Shown: positions 15,814 to 26,304, counted from the first letter of the stretch. The stretch is DNA of 34,598 nt from an uncultured Photobacterium sp. (GCA_947039525.1 CAMQZF010000005.1:1-34598), one strand, 5' to 3'. Translations and numbers: made by a program. The notes: generated from the sequence alone by a model not told the origin.

Positions 15814-16454
15814 AATTCACCCCATTGCTGTTGTAAGCGAGCCACATTCAGTTGCAACCATTGTAAGGCAATAATGGTGGCTGCATTTTCAATCTTTCCT
15901 GATTCAACCCAAGCATACGCTTCTTGGCGACTCACAACATGAACGCGAATATCTTCACCTTCTTCTGGAACACCATGAATGCCCTTAGCTTTACTGCTAT
16001 CTACCCGCCCGACAAAAACTGATAACACTTCAGACGTTCCACCTGCGCTGGATAAATAACGAGAAATGGATTGAAAATCGGATACGTCAATGCCCGCTTC
16101 TTCGATGGCCTCTCGCTGTGCCACCTCTTCAGGTGACTCATCGGTATCAATAATCCCAGCCACAATCTCTAATTGCCAAGGCTGACAGTTGGCAATGTGC
16201 GCGCCAATACGAAACTGCTCTACCAGTACGACGGAATCTGTTATCGGATCATAAGGCAGAACAGCCGCCGCATGTCCACGCTCAAACAGCTCTCGTGAAA
16301 TTTCGTCACTCCAACCACCCGAAAAAAGACGATGGCGAAAACGATAAGTCGTCATATCAAAAAATCCCTGATAGACCGTTTTTTTCTCTCGCATTTCCAC
16401 ACAACTTTTATCAAAACTGATAATAGATGCTTCTTTATTTTCTTTGGTGTTCAT
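15810..16454 (-). CDS. nudF: ADP-ribose pyrophosphatase
   Basis: Nudix hydrolase that cleaves ADP-ribose to AMP and ribose 5-phosphate. The product has 214 residues (E. coli 209). The Nudix box is complete, G-x5-E-x7-REAIEEAGI, starting at GIIDTDESPEEVAQREAIEE (about 107). The N-terminal swapped domain contains YRFRHRLFSGGWSDEISRELFERGHAAAVLPYDP, and SSAGGTSEVLSVFVGRVD and GEDIRVHVVSRQEAYAWVESGKI follow the box, as in E. coli NudF. It is the first gene of the minus-strand operon, and its promoter must lie in the 254 bases shared with tolC. Confidence 0.95.
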   Translation of the reverse strand: MNTKENKEASIISFDKSCVEMREKKTVYQGFFDMTTYRFRHRLFSGGWSDEISRELFERGHAAAVLPYDPITDSVVLVEQFRIGAHIANCQPWQLEIVAGIIDTDESPEEVAQREAIEEAGIDVSDFQSISRYLSSAGGTSEVLSVFVGRVDSSKAKGIHGVPEEGEDIRVHVVSRQEAYAWVESGKIENAATIIALQWLQLNVARLQQQWGEL

Positions 16455-16708
16455 CGCAACCTCACTGATTTTACTGCTGTTTAATTACAAAAAGAGGTGA
16501 CAAAAAGGACATAATACTTGCGCTATCATAACGCTTCTCTTTTTTTTAAGTCCAATTTTGTGGCTTGATCGATTACAATCACAACGATTACACCCCATTT
16601 TACTCAACAAATAGAAGAGCCTCTAAATCAGTTTTTCGTTCCAACTTATTGAGTTTGGTTCAGCTTATTTTCTGTCTCAGTCTTTTGTTTTCATCAGGAA
16701 AGGGATAC

Positions 16709-18031
16709 ATGAAAAAACTGCTTCCGTTTTTTATTAGTGCCGCCTTAGCGACGGTGAGCCACAGTGCTCTTGCGGATAACCTTACGCAAATTTATCAGCA
16801 AGCGAAACAAAACGATCCGCAATTATTAAGTGCGGCAGCTCAGAAAAATCAAGCTTTTGAAGCCATTGGTGAAGCAAACAGTGCTTTATTACCACAAATC
16901 AATTTGACGGGTGGTTATAAGATTGGTGCACCGATTAATGAGTTACATAACAATACGCACGGTTTTAATGCTGGTGTTAGTGTCGGTCAATCCATTTTCA
17001 ATCGTACCAGTTGGGCAAATCTGGATGTAGCACAACTCAAAGCTCGTGAAGCCGATGCCGTCTATGCCGCAACTCAGCAAGGTGTGATATTGAATGTCGC
17101 TCAAGCGTATTTCAATGTACTAAAAGCAATGGACGATTTGAAGTTTGTTGAAGCAGAGAAAAAAGCCGTTGGTCGCCAACTAGAACAAACCAAACAACGT
17201 TTTGAAGTTGGATTATCCGCCATTACCGATGTGCATGATGCGCAAGCTCAATACGATGCTGTTCTTGCCAGTGTAATTCAACAACAAAACATTTTAGCGA
17301 ACAGCTACGAAGGGTTGAGTGAGATTACGGGTCAAAACTACACGGCCGTAGCCCCACTAGATACCTCAAAATTCAAAGCCGTGAAACCGCTGCATAATGC
17401 TCAAGATCTATTAAAACAAGCAGAAAAAGACAACTTAACGTTACTGGCTAAGCGCATTGCGCAAGACATGGCGCGTGAGGGCATTACCGTTTCAGAATCT
17501 CAACGATCACCTGTCGTTACTGTTGGTGCTGGTTACGGTTATGATGGCGTACAAAATAACCCTGCGTTTGAAAACCGTGGACAAGTCAGTGCTAATATTT
17601 CGATCAGTGTACCGCTGTACACTGGTGGACGCATTACTTCACAAGTGAAACAAGCGCAATACGGCTATGTTGCCTCCAGTGAAAACCTAGAGCAGGCATA
17701 TCGTACGGTAACACGTAATGTTCGTAATGATTACAACAACATTAATGCGGCGATTGGTTCTGTTCGTGCGTACGAGCAATCGGTTATTTCAGCGCGTTCA
17801 GCATTGAAAGCCACAGAAGCGGGTTTTGATGTGGGTACTCGTACCATTGTCGACGTATTAGACGCCACTCAAAGCCTATATAATGCCAATAGCCAATTAG
17901 CCAATGCCCGTTACAGCTACTTATTAAGCACGTTGCAATTAAAACAAGCCGTCGGCACATTAAATGAAAACGACTTGTTAGACATTAATCATATGCTGGC
18001 ACCAAGTACTCAAACATCAACTGAACGTTAA
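16709..18031 (+). CDS. tolC: Outer membrane efflux channel TolC
   Basis: Trimeric outer membrane channel-tunnel used by RND, MFS and ABC efflux systems and type I secretion. The precursor has 440 residues with a clear signal peptide, MKKLLPFFISAALATVSHSALA, cut before DNLTQIYQQ. Two repeated OEP domains follow (about 25-220 and 230-425); LLPQINLTGGYK, DVHDAQAQYDAVLAS, QSRSP-like QRSPVVTVGAGYGYDG and FDVGTRTIVDVLDATQSLYNA are typical. The frame is open 48 codons further upstream from a TTG, but AGGAAAGGG just before this ATG and the signal peptide decide the start. The product is shorter than E. coli TolC, lacking the long C-terminal tail. Confidence 0.95.
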   Translation: MKKLLPFFISAALATVSHSALADNLTQIYQQAKQNDPQLLSAAAQKNQAFEAIGEANSALLPQINLTGGYKIGAPINELHNNTHGFNAGVSVGQSIFNRTSWANLDVAQLKAREADAVYAATQQGVILNVAQAYFNVLKAMDDLKFVEAEKKAVGRQLEQTKQRFEVGLSAITDVHDAQAQYDAVLASVIQQQNILANSYEGLSEITGQNYTAVAPLDTSKFKAVKPLHNAQDLLKQAEKDNLTLLAKRIAQDMAREGITVSESQRSPVVTVGAGYGYDGVQNNPAFENRGQVSANISISVPLYTGGRITSQVKQAQYGYVASSENLEQAYRTVTRNVRNDYNNINAAIGSVRAYEQSVISARSALKATEAGFDVGTRTIVDVLDATQSLYNANSQLANARYSYLLSTLQLKQAVGTLNENDLLDINHMLAPSTQTSTER

Positions 18032-18057
18032 TTTCACATGAGTTGATCACTGATAAA

Positions 18058-18085
18058 ACAAAAAAGCGCCTAGGGCGCTTTTTTA
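18058..18085. terminator. Bidirectional terminator between tolC and hldE
   Basis: Stem AAGCGCC / GGCGCTT (18064-18070 with 18074-18080), an A run before it and a T run after it. Serves both convergent genes. Confidence 0.92.
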
Positions 18086-18110
18086 TTTGATGGCCTACGT
18101 GAATTAGCGA

Positions 18111-19541
18111 TTAACCTCGCCCACCACGAATGGCTTCAATAATTTTGGAGGTTGAACAACCGTCTTCAAAATTCAAAACTTGAACACCACCACCATTCGC
18201 GATCACTTCTTTACCACCTGCGATCTCTTCAGGCTTGTAATCCCCCCCTTTGACTAAAAGGTCGGGCAAAATTTCACTGATCAAGCGCTGTGGTGTCGAT
18301 TCTGTAAATGGCACAACCCAATCGACAGCACCCAATCCAGCCAATACTGCCATACGGCGATCCTCTGGATTCACAGGGCGGCCAGGTCCTTTTAGACCTT
18401 GTACTGAAGCATCCGAATTCACAGCAACGATCAAACGATCGCCCAATTTTGCAGCTTGCGTTAAATACGCAACATGCCCCGCATGAAGAATATCAAAACA
18501 GCCATTTGTCATGACAACGCGCTCGCCACGGGCTTTTGCTGCCTTCACGGCTTGTTGTAATGACATTTCATTCATGACACCAAAACCCGTATCTTGACTG
18601 CCATGAATCGCTTCTGTTAACTCAATCGTTGACAGTGTTGAGGTTCCTAATTTACCAACCACAACACCCGCCGCTGCATTTGCTAATTTACACGCATCAG
18701 ATAGCGATGATCCTGCTGACAAAGACGCTGCTAGGACAGAAATCACGGTGTCACCAGCACCCGTTACGTCGTACACTTCTTGCGCTTGTGTCGGCATATG
18801 TAACGGCTCTTCGCCTTTCTGCAAGAGTGTCATTCCATGCTCACTGCGTGTCACCAATAACGCATCCAATTCAAATTTCGCCATGATCGCTAAGCCTTTT
18901 TCGACCAAGTCAGCGTCGTTCTGAACTTTACCGACCACAGCTTCAAATTCAGATAAATTCGGTGTTAATAAGGTGGCACCACGGTAACGTTCAAAATCAC
19001 TGCCTTTTGGATCAATCAATACGGGCAACTTCGCAGCACGAATTTGCTGAATCATACTTTGAACGTGCTCTAACGCCCCTTTCGCATAATCCGACAGAAT
19101 CACAGCTTTTACATGCGGCAACACTTGCTCAATACGCGGTAAAATTCGATCTTTATCGATATTTTGAAACGGCTCTTCAAAATCTAAGCGAAGTAACTGT
19201 TGTCCACGACTCATCACACGCAATTTTGTGATGGTTGGGTATTCAGGCAATGCGACAAAATCACAACGTACATCTAGAGAGCTTAATTTTTCAGTCAATG
19301 CTTTGGCTTGCTCATCCATGCCCGTAAGACCAATCAAATGAGCTTGACCACCCAGAGCTGCAATATTCATTGCCACGTTTGCGGCACCGCCTGGACGTTC
19401 TTCCATTTGATCGACTTTCACAACAGGAACTGGGGCTTCTGGCGAAATTCGCCCAGTTGGACCGTACCAATAACGATCCAACATGACATCACCCACGACC
19501 AACACACCTGCGTGATCGTAATCGGGAAGGGTCAATTTCAT
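18111..19541 (-). CDS. hldE: Bifunctional heptose 7-phosphate kinase / heptose 1-phosphate adenylyltransferase
   Basis: Makes ADP-L-glycero-D-manno-heptose precursor for the LPS inner core. The product has 476 residues (E. coli 477). The N-terminal ribokinase-family domain (about 1-320) has [42 protein letters not shown] and the catalytic [14 protein letters not shown]. The C-terminal cytidylyltransferase-like domain (about 340-476) has [17 protein letters not shown] with the HxGH signature, and [17 protein letters not shown]. It follows glnE on the same strand after 42 bases, as in E. coli, with GGAGAACACC as ribosome binding site. No truncation seen. Confidence 0.97.
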   Translation of the reverse strand: MKLTLPDYDHAGVLVVGDVMLDRYWYGPTGRISPEAPVPVVKVDQMEERPGGAANVAMNIAALGGQAHLIGLTGMDEQAKALTEKLSSLDVRCDFVALPEYPTITKLRVMSRGQQLLRLDFEEPFQNIDKDRILPRIEQVLPHVKAVILSDYAKGALEHVQSMIQQIRAAKLPVLIDPKGSDFERYRGATLLTPNLSEFEAVVGKVQNDADLVEKGLAIMAKFELDALLVTRSEHGMTLLQKGEEPLHMPTQAQEVYDVTGAGDTVISVLAASLSAGSSLSDACKLANAAAGVVVGKLGTSTLSTIELTEAIHGSQDTGFGVMNEMSLQQAVKAAKARGERVVMTNGCFDILHAGHVAYLTQAAKLGDRLIVAVNSDASVQGLKGPGRPVNPEDRRMAVLAGLGAVDWVVPFTESTPQRLISEILPDLLVKGGDYKPEEIAGGKEVIANGGGVQVLNFEDGCSTSKIIEAIRGGRG

Positions 19542-19583
19542 GGTGTTCTCCGAACTGATAAAAACAGCGTGATCATACCACGC

Positions 19584-22448
19584 TCATTCTTGTTCCCTAA
19601 ATGGCAAAATCAAGGTGTTCTGCCATACCTCAAGGATATACTCGCGTTCAGGGAAAAAGACCGTCGCTTCAACCCAAGTCGATTGCCCCAACAAACTCAA
19701 TTGGTGCGTCTTATCCCGCAATTGACAATAAATACGGATCAAAGCTTTTGCCTGTTGGACATCGATCACTCCGACTTCCGCACACAATTCAAAAATGCGT
19801 AAATTATCGGACCAACGAGTTAATACTGAATATTCTGTTGCGTATGCCAATACCCAATATTGCGCTAAGAACTCAATGTCTGTAATACCACCAAGCCCTT
19901 GCTTTAAATCAAAGCCATCGGAACGGTGCGTACCAAAATGTTCTCGCATCTTTTCACGCATCTTAACCACTTCAGACGCCAGCGCTTTTTGATCTCTCGG
20001 TTGACAAAGAATGTCAGTTCGTACGGTTTGAAAAGCCTGTTGCAACGGTTTACCGCCATAAATCATGCGAGCTCTCACCAGAGCTTGATGCTCCCACGTC
20101 CACGCTTCTTGTTGTTGATATTCAGCAAAAGACGCCAATGTGGTGACTAATAACCCACTCGCGCCAGACGGACGTAAACGCATGTCGATCTCATACAAGA
20201 CACCACTGATGGTACGGGTTGAAAAAAGATGCACAATTCGTTGTGCCAAACGCAAATAAAATTGACGACCGTCTAAGACCTTCTCACCATTCGTCTCGAC
20301 ATTCTCAGGACAGTCATGGACAAACACCAAATCCAAATCCGAGCTGTAACCCAACTCCCAGCCACCCACTTTTCCATAACCTAAAACGGCAAAACCTACA
20401 CCATCTCGCCCCGTTAAATGGCTTGGCACACCAAACTTGCTGGTCATTTGACGCCATGCTTGTTGTACAACTGCCGATACAATGGCTTCTGCTAAATAGG
20501 TTAAATGATCGCTGACTAACGTAATGGGCAGAACATCGGCAATATCGGCGGCGGCAATTCGTAATAATTGCGTTTGCTTAAACTGACGAATCGCCTCCAT
20601 TTGTTGTTCCATATCATCTTCCGGAATACGTGCCAAATACTCTTGTAATTCTTGCTCATATTCCTGCAGAGGTGTCGGATGATAAAGCTGTTGTGGATCA
20701 AGTAAAGCATCAAGGAGAACGGGATAACGCGCCACTTGATCTGCAATCATGGCACTGGCGGCACATAAACGAATAAGTTGTGCCAAAGCATTGGGGTATT
20801 CCACCAGCAACTCTAAATACGTGGTGCGTGTTGAAATTTTCACAATCACATTCAAAACTCGAGATAACACCATTGGGGCATCATCGCGCTCAACTAACTG
20901 TGCTAATACCGAGGGCATTAAACGCATCATGACATCTCGACCACGAGGACCTAATGTTCTTTTCGCTAATTCAGTTTTAAATTGTCGTAATTGTGTAGTT
21001 TGTAATTCAGCTTCAACAACGTTCAAATCGTGCAAAATCACAGATAAAAGATCACTTTGGTGTGCGGCTGCCCACATCTCAATAAAGACAGCTTGAGATG
21101 CTTCATTATCCGCATCCTCATCCTCATCTCCGATCAGCTCGACAAATACGGTGTGCACATCTGTCATGCATTGCTGAATCTCACTCAAAAGATCCGTCCA
21201 ATTACTGTGTCCCATCGCATGGGTCAAACGTTGTTGATTCAAAATGTCATCAGGCAATGTTTGTGTTTGTTTGTCATCAATGGCTTGTAATAGGTTTTCA
21301 ACACGACGTAAGAAACGATAATGATGCTGTAATTGTTCGCACGTTTTATGGGGTAGTAACCCCAATAAATCAATCGCCCGTAACGTTTTGAGTAGGCCTC
21401 TACCTCGTAGGCTAGGCTCTCGACCACCACGAATTAGCTGAAAAGTTTGAACGATAAATTCAATTTCACGAATACCACCAGCGCCCAGTTTGATGTTATT
21501 CGTCAGTCCTCGACGACGAACCTCACTGCGAATCATGGCTTTCATACGACGTAACGCTTGAATAGCACTGAAATCCATATAGCGACGAAACACAAAAGGT
21601 CGAAGCATTTGACGCAGTTCTTGGTACTGAGCAATGCTTTCACGCCCTAAAACACGAGCTTTGACCATCGCGTAACGTTCCCAATCACGCCCTTGTTCTT
21701 GATAGTAATCTTCTAATGCGGCGTAGCTCATAACTAGAGGGCCACTGTCACCAAAAGGACGTAAGCGCATATCAACGCGATAACAGAACCCATCCGAAGT
21801 CGCTTGATCCAAAGCTTTGATCAAACGCTGCCCCAATCGCGTAAAAAACTGTGCATTGGCCAATACTCGACGCGCCCCAACGGTTTCTCCGTTTTCTGGA
21901 TAGGTAAAAATCAAATCAATGTCTGATGAAAAATTTAGCTCACTACCGCCTAACTTCCCCATGCCTAAAATTAATAATGGCTGAGGCTCACCTTGGGCAT
22001 TGGTAGGCGTACCCCACTCTTTGCACGATTGTTGATATAACCACTGGTACGATTCCATAATAATGGCTTCAGCCAATTTGGATAAATGCGCCAAACTTTG
22101 CTCAACAGTCCAATCATTAATAAAATCGTGCCACGCAATCCAACTCATTTCGCGCTGACGAAATTGTCGTACGCACCGATTCAGCATCGCTTCGTCAGTA
22201 ATCGCTGACAAACTTGCTCGCAACTCACTGCGATAACCTTGAAAGCGTTGCTTCTCTTCACTGTGCGCCAGTAACCAAGGTAAAAATGACACCTCACGTA
22301 ACGTATTTCTCACGATGAAGTCACTCAAGCCCAGTACCTGAAGACAGTGTAATGAGGGATCGATATCCTCAGCTAACGTAGGGTGAGTTTGAATAATACG
22401 TCGCCACGCCTGTTCTCCAGCTTGTTGTAACCATACGGGGTGATTCAT
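19584..22448 (-). CDS. glnE: Bifunctional glutamine synthetase adenylyltransferase/deadenylase
   Basis: Adenylylates and de-adenylylates glutamine synthetase in response to PII and glutamine, controlling nitrogen assimilation. The product has 954 residues (E. coli 946). There are two nucleotidyltransferase domains: the N-terminal deadenylase with GKLGGSELNFSSDIDLIF (about 165-181, aspartates 176 and 178) and the C-terminal adenylylase with GYGKVGGWELGYSSDLDLVFVHD (about 690-710). A helical PII-response region lies between and after them. The longer frame starts 16 codons earlier, but AGGAAGGG stands directly upstream of the ATG giving MNHPVWLQQAGEQAW, so I use that start. hldE follows in the same direction; ygiF lies upstream on the same strand after a terminator. 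Confidence 0.96.
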   Translation of the reverse strand: MNHPVWLQQAGEQAWRRIIQTHPTLAEDIDPSLHCLQVLGLSDFIVRNTLREVSFLPWLLAHSEEKQRFQGYRSELRASLSAITDEAMLNRCVRQFRQREMSWIAWHDFINDWTVEQSLAHLSKLAEAIIMESYQWLYQQSCKEWGTPTNAQGEPQPLLILGMGKLGGSELNFSSDIDLIFTYPENGETVGARRVLANAQFFTRLGQRLIKALDQATSDGFCYRVDMRLRPFGDSGPLVMSYAALEDYYQEQGRDWERYAMVKARVLGRESIAQYQELRQMLRPFVFRRYMDFSAIQALRRMKAMIRSEVRRRGLTNNIKLGAGGIREIEFIVQTFQLIRGGREPSLRGRGLLKTLRAIDLLGLLPHKTCEQLQHHYRFLRRVENLLQAIDDKQTQTLPDDILNQQRLTHAMGHSNWTDLLSEIQQCMTDVHTVFVELIGDEDEDADNEASQAVFIEMWAAAHQSDLLSVILHDLNVVEAELQTTQLRQFKTELAKRTLGPRGRDVMMRLMPSVLAQLVERDDAPMVLSRVLNVIVKISTRTTYLELLVEYPNALAQLIRLCAASAMIADQVARYPVLLDALLDPQQLYHPTPLQEYEQELQEYLARIPEDDMEQQMEAIRQFKQTQLLRIAAADIADVLPITLVSDHLTYLAEAIVSAVVQQAWRQMTSKFGVPSHLTGRDGVGFAVLGYGKVGGWELGYSSDLDLVFVHDCPENVETNGEKVLDGRQFYLRLAQRIVHLFSTRTISGVLYEIDMRLRPSGASGLLVTTLASFAEYQQQEAWTWEHQALVRARMIYGGKPLQQAFQTVRTDILCQPRDQKALASEVVKMREKMREHFGTHRSDGFDLKQGLGGITDIEFLAQYWVLAYATEYSVLTRWSDNLRIFELCAEVGVIDVQQAKALIRIYCQLRDKTHQLSLLGQSTWVEATVFFPEREYILEVWQNTLILPFREQE

Positions 22449-22495
22449 GTTGCCCTTCCTACTGACGCACAAGATAAACTTTGAAGATAACACCA

Positions 22496-22528
22496 AAAAG
22501 AAAAGCTCACCAAGAGGTGAGCCTTTTT
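22496..22528 (-). terminator. Intrinsic terminator between ygiF and glnE
   Basis: Stem GCTCACC / GGTGAGC (22505-22511 with 22516-22522), loop AAGA, with A-rich sequence before and T run after it; on the minus strand it reads into TTTTCTTTTT and so ends the ygiF transcript. Confidence 0.85.
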
Positions 22529-22576
22529 GTTTGTCTATTTACTTGAAAATATTCACCAATTTACTGATGGCATCGC

Positions 22577-24088
22577 TTACCAGTATGGCGTGAACTTCAT
22601 GCCTTGTTGACGGGTTTGATTCATTGCATGCAATAAAGACTCTTCACGGCGATGTAACCACTTTTCCATTTGTTCGCGATCATCACCATCAAACTGCCCC
22701 ATTAAATGACGCAAATAATCCAATTGTTGTAAATCTTCCATGCCTTGTAACAGATCCAACCAAGGCAAGCGGAAAGCCGTTCGACTTTCTTCATCGAACA
22801 AATGAGCAAAGCACAAGCCACTGTATAAGTTTCTCTGTAAGCGCGGGTACTGATCAAGATAATCACTGCGAGTAAACGTTTTTGATGGCACGAATACCAC
22901 TTCCAACTCCTCCCAAGAACGCGTTAATGCTTGCTTTGCAAATCCATGAACGTTCGCATTCACTTTTTTACGAGCTTTTTCATCTAAGAAAGGTTGCCAG
23001 CCGCGATTCAAAATCCATCGACTGAGATCCAACCAAAGCCCGCAATATCGTGCTGAAGACAATAAACGCAACATATCTTTTGTCGCCGGAAGATTTTCCT
23101 CACGTTTCTGTAACGTCTTCATCAAGGGTTTTTGTACAGTGAGTTTTTTCAGAGTTTGCCCTTTATCCGCTAACAGTACGTCTAAGTAATGTGCCTCGGC
23201 TAACCATGCAAACTCACCGTCTAACCATTGCAATTCTTGACGTAATAAACTGCTCGCACGACGTGGAATTAACTTACCAAATATCACTAATGCTTGACGT
23301 AATAAAATCAAAGCCTGTTGCATTTCTTGTAAAGCTTTAAGGCTAGGTTGTTCAATGTAAATTTGTTCGTGTCGATGCCAATGAGACAGAGCGTGCTCCA
23401 AGGTCTGAATGAACGCGTCTTCCACACTATCAGTGTGAGTTAACTTCACTACGCTCAATGCCTTAATCGCTTCCGTAGGCGATTGAAACGCCAAGCGATA
23501 ACCCCGTGCCGCCTTGCTTAAATTGCCTAAACGCATCCCACCATCGGAACACAAATCACGAGCCAATGAAAAGAGCGCTTCCGGCTGTCCAGAAATGAGT
23601 TCCAACTCAACTTCACAAATTGGAGATTCACGATCCTCAGCTCTTACCCAACCTTGATCAAACGCCACTTCAATTTGGCTGCCATCATTTAAGGCAATCA
23701 GCCATTGCTGACGTTCAAAATCCGTTGAAAACAATGCCGTTAGCTCCGATTCTGCTTTAGCAATATCAAAGCCCTCAGGCCAAGCATCTTCTGGATGCAA
23801 GGACAATAATGGCGTGGTATGGGTTGTTTCTGCATTGTATTCAGGACGCTGATGCAAACCAGCGACGACCCGACCTGCGGTTTTCAATGTTTGAACAAAA
23901 ACACCATCAAAACCACGAATGCGTAATCCCATGTCATGATGGCGAAAGCGCAAATCATTGGTGTCAAAATAGACATTGGATAATTGACGACAACCTTGCT
24001 GAAGTACCTTCATTGTTGAGATTTTATGCAATAATGACTGAGAAAATTTCGGTGATACGAAAAACTTCAGCTCGATTTCTGTTTCCAT
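22577..24088 (-). CDS. ygiF: Inorganic triphosphatase, CYTH-CHAD protein (YgiF type)
   Basis: Hydrolyses inorganic triphosphate; the CHAD domain is associated with binding polyphosphate. The product has 503 residues. The CYTH domain (about 1-205) begins with the signature METEIELKF (ExExK) and contains further charged strands VYFDTNDLRFRHHDMGLRIR, QTLKTAGR, HQRPEYN and CEVELELISG that line the tunnel active site. The CHAD domain (about 220-500) is histidine- and arginine-rich and helical, for example EDAFIQTLEHALSHWHRHEQIY. Its neighbour across the divergent region is a phosphate transport pair (DUF47-pit), which fits a phosphate theme, though the E. coli ygiF-glnE-hldE order is conserved on its own account. 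Confidence 0.93.
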   Translation of the reverse strand: METEIELKFFVSPKFSQSLLHKISTMKVLQQGCRQLSNVYFDTNDLRFRHHDMGLRIRGFDGVFVQTLKTAGRVVAGLHQRPEYNAETTHTTPLLSLHPEDAWPEGFDIAKAESELTALFSTDFERQQWLIALNDGSQIEVAFDQGWVRAEDRESPICEVELELISGQPEALFSLARDLCSDGGMRLGNLSKAARGYRLAFQSPTEAIKALSVVKLTHTDSVEDAFIQTLEHALSHWHRHEQIYIEQPSLKALQEMQQALILLRQALVIFGKLIPRRASSLLRQELQWLDGEFAWLAEAHYLDVLLADKGQTLKKLTVQKPLMKTLQKREENLPATKDMLRLLSSARYCGLWLDLSRWILNRGWQPFLDEKARKKVNANVHGFAKQALTRSWEELEVVFVPSKTFTRSDYLDQYPRLQRNLYSGLCFAHLFDEESRTAFRLPWLDLLQGMEDLQQLDYLRHLMGQFDGDDREQMEKWLHRREESLLHAMNQTRQQGMKFTPYW

Positions 24089-24274
24089 TCGATTACCTAT
24101 AACCTATGATTTTGTAAGCATATTTTATGAATTCTAACTGAACATAAAGGAAATAACTGCTCTAATTCCCATGAAAAGCAGTTTCCCTGTACTTATGAAT
24201 AAGTTACTATGCGGTCACTTTACAACCACCGCTCAAAATTTCGCCAGTTTAGGCTTTATCTAGGTTGATCGGCT

Positions 24275-24955
24275 ATGCCTGTAAATACAATAATGGGGCT
24301 CTTTGCTAAATCCCCAATGAAACCGCTACAACGTCATGTTACGCGCGTTAATGAATGTTGCGAATTGCTTGTACCCTTTTTTGAAGCATGTCATGGCTCT
24401 CATTGGGAAAAAGCCGCACGTTTACGTGAGCAAATTTCTCAACTTGAAAAAGATGCGGATGTTCTCAAGCGCGAGATCCGTTTAAAACTGCCTCGTGGTC
24501 TGTTCATGCCAGTCGATCGCACAGACATGCTTGAACTACTGACTCAACAGGATAAGCTCGCGAACCTTGCGAAAGACATCTCTGGTCGAGTTTTAGGACG
24601 CCAGTTACAAATCCCTCCTTCGATATACCCTGATTTTGTGGACTATGTTCAGCGCTGTTTAGACGCTGCAGACCAAGCTCGTCGTGTCATTAATGAATTA
24701 GACGAATTATTGGAAACCGGCTTTAAAGGACGCGAAGTAACCTTAGTTGCCGAAATGATTAATCAACTGGATTTGATTGAAGATGACACGGATGTGATGC
24801 AAATAAAATTGCGTCAACAATTAAGAATGATTGAACAAGATTATAACCCAATCGATGTCATGTTCTTATACAAGATCCTAGAATGGATGGGCGGGATTGC
24901 AGACCAAGCACAACGCGTTGGTTCTCGCTTAGAAATCATGTTGTCACGCTCTTAA
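24275..24955 (+). CDS. DUF47/TIGR00153 PhoU-like protein, partner of Pit
   Basis: Cytoplasmic, all-helical PhoU-like protein of the TIGR00153 (DUF47) family, 226 residues, thought to modulate Pit-type phosphate transporters with which it is almost always paired. The N-terminus MPVNTIMGLFAKSPMKPLQRHV matches the family, which decides for this ATG over an internal one six codons later. Conserved blocks include DADVLKREIRLKLPRGLFMPVDRTDMLELL (about 56-85) and EDDTDVMQIKLR (about 170), metal-binding acidic helices as in PhoU. pit follows after 35 bases, clearly one operon. The 186 bases upstream hold the promoter region shared with ygiF; I see a 7-bp dyad (24155-24183) but no convincing Pho box. 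Confidence 0.92.
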   Translation: MPVNTIMGLFAKSPMKPLQRHVTRVNECCELLVPFFEACHGSHWEKAARLREQISQLEKDADVLKREIRLKLPRGLFMPVDRTDMLELLTQQDKLANLAKDISGRVLGRQLQIPPSIYPDFVDYVQRCLDAADQARRVINELDELLETGFKGREVTLVAEMINQLDLIEDDTDVMQIKLRQQLRMIEQDYNPIDVMFLYKILEWMGGIADQAQRVGSRLEIMLSRS

Positions 24956-24990
24956 TCTTTTATCAGCGGTTTTTCTAACAAGGTTTATTA

Positions 24991-26259
24991 ATGGAAATTT
25001 TGGCAAATCACGGCACTCTAATTATCTGGGTGGCGGCAATCTTTGGTTTTTTAATGGCCATCGGTATTGGTGCGAATGACGTTGCTAATGCAATGGGAAC
25101 ATCTGTCGGTTCAAAAGCATTAACCATCAAACAAGCTATTTTAATTGCGATGGTGTTTGAATTTGCAGGTGCCTATTTAGCGGGTGGTGAAGTTACCGAT
25201 ACTATTCGTCAAGGTGTGATTAATACGTCACTGTACGCGCATGATCCGCAAATTTTGGTGTACGGCATGATGTCAGCGCTACTGGCTGCTGGTACTTGGC
25301 TATTACTTGCTTCTTTTATGGGCTGGCCGGTTTCAACAACGCACTCCATTATTGGTGCAATCATCGGTTTTGCTTGTGTGTCTGTCGGGACGAAAGCCAT
25401 TGATTGGAGTTCAATTCAAGGCATCGTCGGAAGTTGGCTTATCACCCCTTTTATTGCGGGTATTTTTGCCTATTTCATCTTTATGAGCGCACAGAAGCTG
25501 ATCTTTGATACTGACAAACCAATGGCAAACGCTAAACGTTATGTGCCTGTTTATATGTTTTTAACCGCCCTCATTATCTGTTTAGTCACCATTAAAAAAG
25601 GGTTAAAACACGTTGGGTTACATTTGACCACAGGCGAAGCCTTACTTGTCTCTGTGCTGATCTCTTTCGTCTTGATGGTCATCGGGTATATTTATATCTC
25701 TCGTAAATACTCGGACGACGAAGAAACCGTCGATAGCAAAGGATTTGCCGGTGTCGAAAGTGTGTTTAGCGTATTGATGGTCGTAACCGCTTGTGCGATG
25801 GCTTTTGCTCATGGTTCTAATGACGTTGCCAATGCGATTGGTCCTCTTTCAGCTGTTGTTTCTACTGTTGAAAATATGGGACAAGTCATGGCAAAAAGTA
25901 CCATTGCATGGTGGATTTTGCCATTAGGTGGTGTTGGTATTGTTGTGGGTCTCGCAACTTTGGGTCATAAAGTCATGGCAACCATCGGAACAGGGATTAC
26001 GGAATTAACTCCAAGCCGTGGATTTGCTGCACAGCTTGCGACTGCCTCTACCGTGGTCTTAGCCTCGGGTACTGGTTTGCCTATTTCAACAACACAAACT
26101 TTAGTGGGTGCTGTATTAGGCGTCGGTTTTGCGCGAGGTATTGGGGCATTAAACATGGGGGTCGTGCGTAATATCGTTACCTCATGGGTAATTACCTTGC
26201 CAGCAGGCGCATTTCTCTCTGTCATTTTCTTTTACATTATTCGTGCGGCCTTTGGCTAA
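24991..26259 (+). CDS. pit: Low-affinity inorganic phosphate transporter, PiT family
   Basis: Inner membrane cation- or proton-coupled phosphate symporter. The product has 422 residues. The two inverted PiT signature repeats are present: GANDVANAMGTSVGSKAL (about 27-44) and AHGSNDVANAIGPL (about 272-285). WPVSTTHSIIGAIIG and GLPISTTQTLVGAVLG form the second pair. About ten hydrophobic segments, with a polar cytoplasmic loop around 235-255 (SRKYSDDEETVDSKG). The length is that of the shorter PiT proteins usually partnered by a DUF47 protein, not the 499-residue E. coli PitA. The substrate could be metal phosphate. Confidence 0.95.
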   Translation: MEILANHGTLIIWVAAIFGFLMAIGIGANDVANAMGTSVGSKALTIKQAILIAMVFEFAGAYLAGGEVTDTIRQGVINTSLYAHDPQILVYGMMSALLAAGTWLLLASFMGWPVSTTHSIIGAIIGFACVSVGTKAIDWSSIQGIVGSWLITPFIAGIFAYFIFMSAQKLIFDTDKPMANAKRYVPVYMFLTALIICLVTIKKGLKHVGLHLTTGEALLVSVLISFVLMVIGYIYISRKYSDDEETVDSKGFAGVESVFSVLMVVTACAMAFAHGSNDVANAIGPLSAVVSTVENMGQVMAKSTIAWWILPLGGVGIVVGLATLGHKVMATIGTGITELTPSRGFAAQLATASTVVLASGTGLPISTTQTLVGAVLGVGFARGIGALNMGVVRNIVTSWVITLPAGAFLSVIFFYIIRAAFG

Positions 26260-26277
26260 AAACCCTATAACGATCAC

Positions 26278-26304
26278 AGAGGGAGACTTCGTCTCCCTCT
26301 TTAT
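26278..26304 (+). terminator. Terminator after pit
   Basis: Perfect 10-bp stem AGAGGGAGAC / GTCTCCCTCT (26278-26287 with 26291-26300), loop TTC, followed by a short TTAT. Confidence 0.8.

Noticed and set aside
16565..16708. 48-codon upstream extension of TolC
   Set aside because: It starts at TTG, lacks a ribosome binding site, and would bury the clear signal peptide that starts at 16709.
24089..24274. Pho box upstream of the DUF47-pit operon
   Set aside because: Only fragments resembling CTGTCAT repeats were seen (around CTGTACTTATG); spacing and sequence do not support a PhoB site.
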